Below, piece by piece: positions 60,122 through 64,000 of a DNA stretch of 64,000 bases (position 1 is its first letter; each line of letters starts with the position of its first letter). The DNA comes from Gordonia crocea. Its GTDB lineage: Bacteria; Actinomycetota; Actinomycetes; Mycobacteriales; Mycobacteriaceae. The DNA lies in assembly GCF_009932435.1 (NCBI RefSeq), contig NZ_BJOU01000019.1, positions 193,710-257,709 of the forward strand. The letters are read 5' to 3'. The notes beneath the pieces are model-generated. The model did no database searches. It was given only the letters and a program-made list of their open reading frames with translations, and was not told where the DNA came from. The position numbers and the translations under genes were made by a program.

Positions 60122-62227
60122 GTGGACGCCGTGGGGGACCATCTCGACGACCTCGACCCGGAACAGCTCGCCGCGGTGACAGCACCGCGCGGGCCGGTCT
60201 GCGTGCTCGCGGGAGCGGGAACCGGCAAGACCCGGACGATCACCCGGCGCATCGCCCACCTCGTCGACCAGGGGCAGGTCAATCCCGACCAAGTCCTTGC
60301 CGTCACCTTTACCGCCCGTGCGGCCGGCGAGATGCGGTCGCGGCTGCGAGCGCTCGGCATCGGCAGCGCCGGGTCATCGGCCGGGGTCCAGGCGCAGACG
60401 TTCCATGCCGCAGCCTTGCGACAACTGCGCTACTTCTGGCCGCGCGCCGTGGGCAACACGCGGTGGGAACTCATGGATTCCAAGCTGCCCCTCGTGGGCC
60501 GGGCGGCCCGCCGGGCACGGCTGGACACCTCGACCGAGTCGCTGCGCGACCTGGCTTCGGAGATCGAATGGGCCAAGGCGAGCCTGATCGGTCCGAGCGG
60601 CTATGCGCAGGCCGCCGCGCGCGCCGGGCGAGACCTCCCGGCACCCGCCGACGATGTCGCCAAGGTCTTCGCCGGCTATGAGGCGGCCAAGATCTCCGAG
60701 GACGGCGACCGCCTCTTCGACTTCGACGACCTGCTGATCTTCACCACCCAGATCCTGCTCGACGACGCCGGGATCGCTGACGAGTTCCGGTCGCGGTACC
60801 GGTGCTTCGTCGTCGACGAGTATCAGGACGTCACCCCGGTACAGCAGGGCCTGCTCAAAGCGTGGCTCGGCGACCGTGACGACCTGACCGTCGTCGGCGA
60901 TGCGAACCAGACCATCTACACCTTCGCCGGGGCGCGGGCGGAGTACCTGCTCAACTTCTCCCGCGAGTATCCCGACGCCCAGGTCGTCCGCCTGGTGCGC
61001 GACTACCGGTCCACGCCCGAGGTGGTCGACCTGGCCAACCGGGTGATCGGCGCCGCCCGCGGACGGGCGGCCGGCACGCGCCTCGAACTCGTCGGGCAAC
61101 GCCCCTCCGGACCACGGCCGCGTTTCGCCGAGTACCCCGACGAACCGGCCGAGGCGGCCGCCGCCGTCGCCGAGATCGCCGCGCTGATCGCTGACGGCGT
61201 GCCCGCCTCGGAGATCGCGGTGCTCTACCGCGTCAACGCCCAATCACAGGTGTATGAGCAGGCATTGACCGAGGCCCAGATTCCGTACCAGGTGCGCGGC
61301 GGCGACGCCTTTTTCGCGCGGACCGAGATCCGCCAGGCGCTGCGCGAAGTCTCTGCGGCCGCCCGGGCCGACGATCCGCCGTCGGGACCGGACCTCGTCG
61401 AGTCGCTGCGCGCCCTGCTCTTCCCGCTCGGGCTCACCCCCGACGAGCCGTCCGGCGCCGAGGCCCGGTCGCGGTGGGCGTCGCTCACCGCCCTGATCGA
61501 GCTCGCCGAAGAACTGCTCGGCCACAACCCGGAACTCGGCATGCGCGAGCTGGCCACCGAGTTGGTCTCGCGATCGCAGGCCGGACACCCCCCGACGATG
61601 CGCGGCGTCACGTTGTCCTCCTTGCACGCCGCGAAGGGGCTGGAGTGGGATGCGGTGTTCCTCGTCGGCCTGACCGACGGGGCGGTGCCGATCTCCCACG
61701 CCATCGATGCCTCCCCCGACGCGGTGGAGGAGGAGCGCCGACTGTTCTACGTCGGCGTGACCCGCGCCCGTGAACACCTGCGGCTCTCGTGGGCGCTGTC
61801 GCGCAACGAGGGCGGCCGTCGGGGCCGGCGCAAATCGCGCTTCCTGAACGGGCTGCTGCCGACCTGCGAGCGCTGCTCGTCGACGCTCATCGGCGCGCGC
61901 GCCCTGCGCACCGGGATCTGCGACTCGTGTTCGGGCGACCGGCGCCCCGCCACTGGCACGACGACGCGACGGTCGACGACGACGATGCCGCTGGCGCCGG
62001 CCGACGCCGAGCTCTTCGACGCCTTGCGCGAGTGGCGCTCGGCGGAAGCGAATCGCCAGGAGAAGCCGGCCTACACGGTGTTCGCCGACAAGACCTTGCG
62101 CGAAATCGCCACCGACCGCCCCGCCGACCTGGGTCAATTGCAGCGGGTGAGCGGCATCGGCCCGGCCAAGTTGGAGCGGTACGGCGACGCGGTGGTGGCG
62201 ATCGTGGCGAAGGCCGCTGACGGCTGA
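60122..62227 (+). CDS. uvrD2: ATP-dependent DNA helicase UvrD2
   Basis: Superfamily 1 DNA helicase, essential in M. tuberculosis. The 701-residue product has Walker A GAGTGKTRTITRRI, AVTFTARAAGEMRSRL, Walker B VVDEYQDVTPVQQ, DANQTIYTFAGARAE, LHAAKGLEWDAVFLVGL and VGVTRAREHLRLSW. After the motor come a tetracysteine motif (CERC ... CDSC) and an HRDC domain (LREWRSAEANRQEKPAYTVF), the layout that defines UvrD2. The GTG start follows GGGTGGGATA and array 5. Orthologue of Rv3198c. Confidence 0.95.
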   Translation: MDAVGDHLDDLDPEQLAAVTAPRGPVCVLAGAGTGKTRTITRRIAHLVDQGQVNPDQVLAVTFTARAAGEMRSRLRALGIGSAGSSAGVQAQTFHAAALRQLRYFWPRAVGNTRWELMDSKLPLVGRAARRARLDTSTESLRDLASEIEWAKASLIGPSGYAQAAARAGRDLPAPADDVAKVFAGYEAAKISEDGDRLFDFDDLLIFTTQILLDDAGIADEFRSRYRCFVVDEYQDVTPVQQGLLKAWLGDRDDLTVVGDANQTIYTFAGARAEYLLNFSREYPDAQVVRLVRDYRSTPEVVDLANRVIGAARGRAAGTRLELVGQRPSGPRPRFAEYPDEPAEAAAAVAEIAALIADGVPASEIAVLYRVNAQSQVYEQALTEAQIPYQVRGGDAFFARTEIRQALREVSAAARADDPPSGPDLVESLRALLFPLGLTPDEPSGAEARSRWASLTALIELAEELLGHNPELGMRELATELVSRSQAGHPPTMRGVTLSSLHAAKGLEWDAVFLVGLTDGAVPISHAIDASPDAVEEERRLFYVGVTRAREHLRLSWALSRNEGGRRGRRKSRFLNGLLPTCERCSSTLIGARALRTGICDSCSGDRRPATGTTTRRSTTTMPLAPADAELFDALREWRSAEANRQEKPAYTVFADKTLREIATDRPADLGQLQRVSGIGPAKLERYGDAVVAIVAKAADG

Positions 62228-62258
62228 CACCGCCAGAGAAGCGGCAAAAGCCCAGGTA

Positions 62259-62296
62259 GAAAATAGGTTGTGCCGTCGTTGATCGACCCGTAGCCT
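62259..62296 (+). promoter_or_regulatory. whiB7 promoter with AT-rich activator element
   Basis: GAAAATA (62259-62265) precedes a -35 TTGTGC (62268-62273), a 17-base spacer and -10 TAGCCT (62291-62296). WhiB7 autoregulated promoters carry an AT-rich triplet block just upstream of the -35; this fits. Transcription would start near 62303 and give a leader of about 340 bases. Confidence 0.65.
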
Positions 62297-62363
62297 GGAT
62301 CAGGTCATAGCAACGGGGAACGGCTCCGTTGTGCGCACGGACGAATCGGAAGGAGTGCGGACA

Positions 62364-62534
62364 GTGAACTCAACTCATGAGCTCGCCGGCCATGCCGTCG
62401 CTGTCGCGCGCCCGTGGGGCCATGCTGCCCTGCACCCTGCCGTCCTCGTCGACGCAGCGCACAAGGCGATCGCCTACCAGGCGGTAGCAGCACGAGCTCT
62501 CTGGCGATTCCCCGTACCGGATCATCCGATGTGA
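62364..62534 (+). CDS. whiB7 leader peptide (uORF)
   Basis: A 56-codon upstream ORF starting at GTG 62364 with GGAAGGAG at 62348-62355. The peptide (VNSTHELAGHAVAVARPWGH onward, ending FPVPDHPM) is not conserved in function but its position is: mycobacterial whiB7 leaders contain a translated uORF whose stalling by ribosome-targeting antibiotics prevents formation of a terminator ahead of whiB7. The uORF ends 22 bases before that terminator. Confidence 0.75.
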   Translation: MNSTHELAGHAVAVARPWGHAALHPAVLVDAAHKAIAYQAVAARALWRFPVPDHPM

Positions 62535-62556
62535 CATAACCCTCCTCGGACCCCTG

Positions 62557-62597
62557 GGCCACGGTGAATCGCGAAACGCGACAACCGTGGCCTTTTT
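62557..62597 (+). terminator. whiB7 leader attenuator terminator
   Basis: GGCCACGGT (62557-62565) pairs with ACCGTGGCC (62584-62592), an inner CGCG-AAA-CGCG hairpin fills the loop, and TTTTT follows. It lies between the uORF and whiB7, so whiB7 expression requires read-through. This is the expected position for antibiotic-controlled attenuation. Confidence 0.85.
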
Positions 62598-62641
62598 CGT
62601 TGTCACACCCGATCTGACCAACCCAAACCGTGGAGAATCCC

Positions 62642-62929
62642 ATGACCTGCCTTACCGACTGGATCGACGGCCCGTCGCCGACCAGGGGCCTCGACTCTCT
62701 CGGCCTGCCGTGCCGGGAGTCCGACGCGGACCTGTGGTTCGCCGAGTCGCCCACCGACCTGGAGGCCGCGAAGGTCCTCTGCCAGGGCTGCCCGCTTCAG
62801 CGGGAGTGCCTGGAGACCGCGATCGAGCGTGCCGAGCCCTGGGGAGTCTGGGGCGGCGAGATCTTCGAGCGCGGCCGCATCGTGGCCCGCAAGCGCCCAC
62901 GCGGCCGACCGAAGAAGGTCGTCAGCTAA
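62642..62929 (+). CDS. whiB7: transcriptional regulator WhiB7
   Basis: Iron-sulfur WhiB-family activator of intrinsic resistance to ribosome-targeting antibiotics. The 95-residue product has cluster cysteines in LPCRESDADLWF and VLCQGCPLQREC, the SigA-binding turn EPWGVWGGEIFERG and the C-terminal AT-hook KRPRGRPKK. ATG 62642 is chosen because GTGGAGAA is spaced for it; a GTG at 62630 is the alternative. The long leader with uORF and terminator is its regulatory region. Orthologue of Rv3197A. Confidence 0.95.
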   Translation: MTCLTDWIDGPSPTRGLDSLGLPCRESDADLWFAESPTDLEAAKVLCQGCPLQRECLETAIERAEPWGVWGGEIFERGRIVARKRPRGRPKKVVS

Positions 62930-62971
62930 GAATCCGGCCCGACAAGCAGATGCTCGTCGGGCCGGATTCTT
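62928..62971. terminator. bidirectional terminator between whiB7 and the ABC1 kinase
   Basis: A 16-bp perfect stem: AAGAATCCGGCCCGAC (62928-62943) with GTCGGGCCGGATTCTT (62956-62971), 12-base loop. It includes the last bases of the whiB7 stop codon and ends 19 bases before the stop of the convergent ABC1 kinase gene. Confidence 0.85.
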
Positions 62972-62990
62972 GTGTTCGGGCAGGAGGCGA

Positions 62991-64000
62991 TCAGTCGACG
63001 CCGGGCACCCACTCCGACATGATCGAACGGTAGGGCGCGTGGGCCTCGAGCTGCGCGGCGATACCGACGCAACCGAGCAGGACGCGGAAGACCATGACGA
63101 AGTTCTTCGGCACGTTGAGGTTGCGCGACGTCTTGTACACGTCGCCCCGCAGGTCGGTGGCGTTTCCGGCGGCACGCTGCAACCACTTGCGGGTGAAGTG
63201 GAACTCGTCGGTGTAGAGCGGGTCGACGAACGGCTTCAGGTAGGCCTCGAGGTCCTCGGCCGTCACCTTCGACGCATGGCTGGGTTGGATGAAATTGGTC
63301 GCCACGAGCAGATCGCGCAGTTGGTCGTAGTCCCGGTCGCGGGCCAGCCGCAGGATCGGGCCGGTCTCGGCCGGCAGGCCGTCGGGGTAGCGGCCGATGG
63401 CGCCGAAGTCGAGCACGCCGAACCGGCCGTCGTCGGCGATGAAGAAGTTGCCCGGGTGCGGGTCACCGTGCAGCAGGCCGACGCGATACGGCGAGGAGAG
63501 CTCGAACTCGGCCATGCGCGCCGCGGCCTGGTTGCGCTGCTCTTGGCTGCCCTCGGTGATCAGCCGCGACAGCGGGATCCCGTTGACCCATTCGGAGATG
63601 ACGACCTTCGGCGCGCTCGCCACGACCTTGGGGACGAGGAAGTTGGGGTCCCCGTCGAAGGCCTTCGCGAAGGCGCGCTGGTTCTCGGCTTCGCCCAGGT
63701 AGTCCAGCTCATCGTCGGTCCGGTCGATCAACTCGTCGACCATGGCTTTGACGTCGGTGCCGGGGGAGAGCTTCTGGATCAGCCCCGACATGCGCCCGAG
63801 GGTCTTGAGGTCGGCGCGCAGCGCATGGTCGGCACCGGGGTACTGGACCTTCACCGCGACGTCGCGGCCGTCCGACCACACGGCACGGTGCACCTGGCCG
63901 ATGCTCGCCGCGGCGGCGGGCTCGTCATTGAACTCGCGGAACCGTTCGCGCCACTTGGTGCCGAGCTGCTGGTCCAAGACCGCGTGCACCTTCGCCGCGG
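62991..64000 (-). CDS. ABC1/UbiB family atypical kinase, C-terminal part
   Basis: The frame is open to the window edge, so the N-terminus is missing; about 336 residues are visible of a usual ~440-450. Marks are the alanine-rich loop EPAAAASIGQVHRAVW in place of a glycine-rich P-loop, the VAVKVQYPG lysine, catalytic LLHGDPHPGNFFI and the metal-binding VLDFGAIGRYPDG. UbiB-type proteins are atypical kinases/ATPases linked to quinone or lipid metabolism. Orthologue of Rv3197, which is in the same convergent arrangement with whiB7. Confidence 0.92.
   Translation of the reverse strand, partial: AAKVHAVLDQQLGTKWRERFREFNDEPAAAASIGQVHRAVWSDGRDVAVKVQYPGADHALRADLKTLGRMSGLIQKLSPGTDVKAMVDELIDRTDDELDYLGEAENQRAFAKAFDGDPNFLVPKVVASAPKVVISEWVNGIPLSRLITEGSQEQRNQAAARMAEFELSSPYRVGLLHGDPHPGNFFIADDGRFGVLDFGAIGRYPDGLPAETGPILRLARDRDYDQLRDLLVATNFIQPSHASKVTAEDLEAYLKPFVDPLYTDEFHFTRKWLQRAAGNATDLRGDVYKTSRNLNVPKNFVMVFRVLLGCVGIAAQLEAHAPYRSIMSEWVPGVD

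Overview
The window is a high-GC actinobacterial chromosome segment from the order Mycobacteriales. The gene content and order match the Mycobacterium tuberculosis Rv3248c-Rv3197 block almost gene for gene: ahcY-tmk-mtrA-mtrB-lpqB-comF-hpf-secA1, desA3 with its reductase, rsgA-aroA, sigH-rshA, bL37, the TB7.3-like biotinyl protein, pdtaS, whiB1, the Rv3218 to Rv3205c homologues, adnAB, the Rv3200c-like channel, nudC, mrx1, uvrD2, whiB7 and an ABC1 kinase. Protein divergence and accessory content suggest Gordonia or a close relative (Williamsia, Dietzia) rather than Mycobacterium; this is inference from recall, not a search. No tRNA, rRNA, CRISPR array, prophage or intact insertion sequence was seen.

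Layout: 1-10.9 kb carries the ahcY 3' end, tmk, the MtrAB-LpqB envelope/cell-division signalling operon, a ComF-like protein, the ribosome hibernation factor and SecA1. 10.9-13.5 kb holds an Rv3235-family protein, a WS/DGAT-like protein with a destroyed catalytic motif, and a DUF6912 protein. 13.6-16.9 kb is an accessory module: a secreted cysteine-rich protein, a DUF1254 lipoprotein and a divergent AraC-type regulator. 16.9-20.7 kb is a fatty-acyl desaturation locus (flavin/2Fe-2S reductase diverging from two tandem desaturases) with a strong palindromic operator. 20.7-23.0 kb is rsgA-aroA. 23.0-33.3 kb is largely accessory metabolism: NUDIX, gdhA, DUF488, small proteins, FAD-linked oxidase, flavin monooxygenase, hemerythrin-like protein and membrane proteins. 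33.3-47.3 kb returns to the conserved backbone. 47.3-48.7 kb is a small variable pocket with a DHFR-fold protein, structured RNA-like sequence and a truncated gene. 48.7-64 kb is backbone again, rich in DNA repair (ATL protein, AdnA, AdnB, UvrD2) and ending in the whiB7 resistance regulator with its attenuated leader.

The most unusual structure is a family of 21-bp tandem repeats with GGGCCCAGTCG cores. Five arrays with 31 copies in all (1215-1334, 28598-28737, 30846-30968, 59530-59613, 59920-60087) each start within 11 nt of a stop codon; three fill the whole gap between convergent genes, and two flank the mycoredoxin gene in inverted orientation. I know of no described function for them.

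Regulation visible in the sequence: a consensus SigR/SigH promoter upstream of sigH with a second in-frame start that would give an extended sigma isoform; a SigH-like promoter at mrx1; a CRP-type site upstream of whiB1; an intrinsic terminator of whiB1 inside the pdtaS coding end; a complete whiB7 leader (promoter, 56-codon upstream ORF, terminator); and a possible terminator/antiterminator pair at 48.0-48.1 kb.
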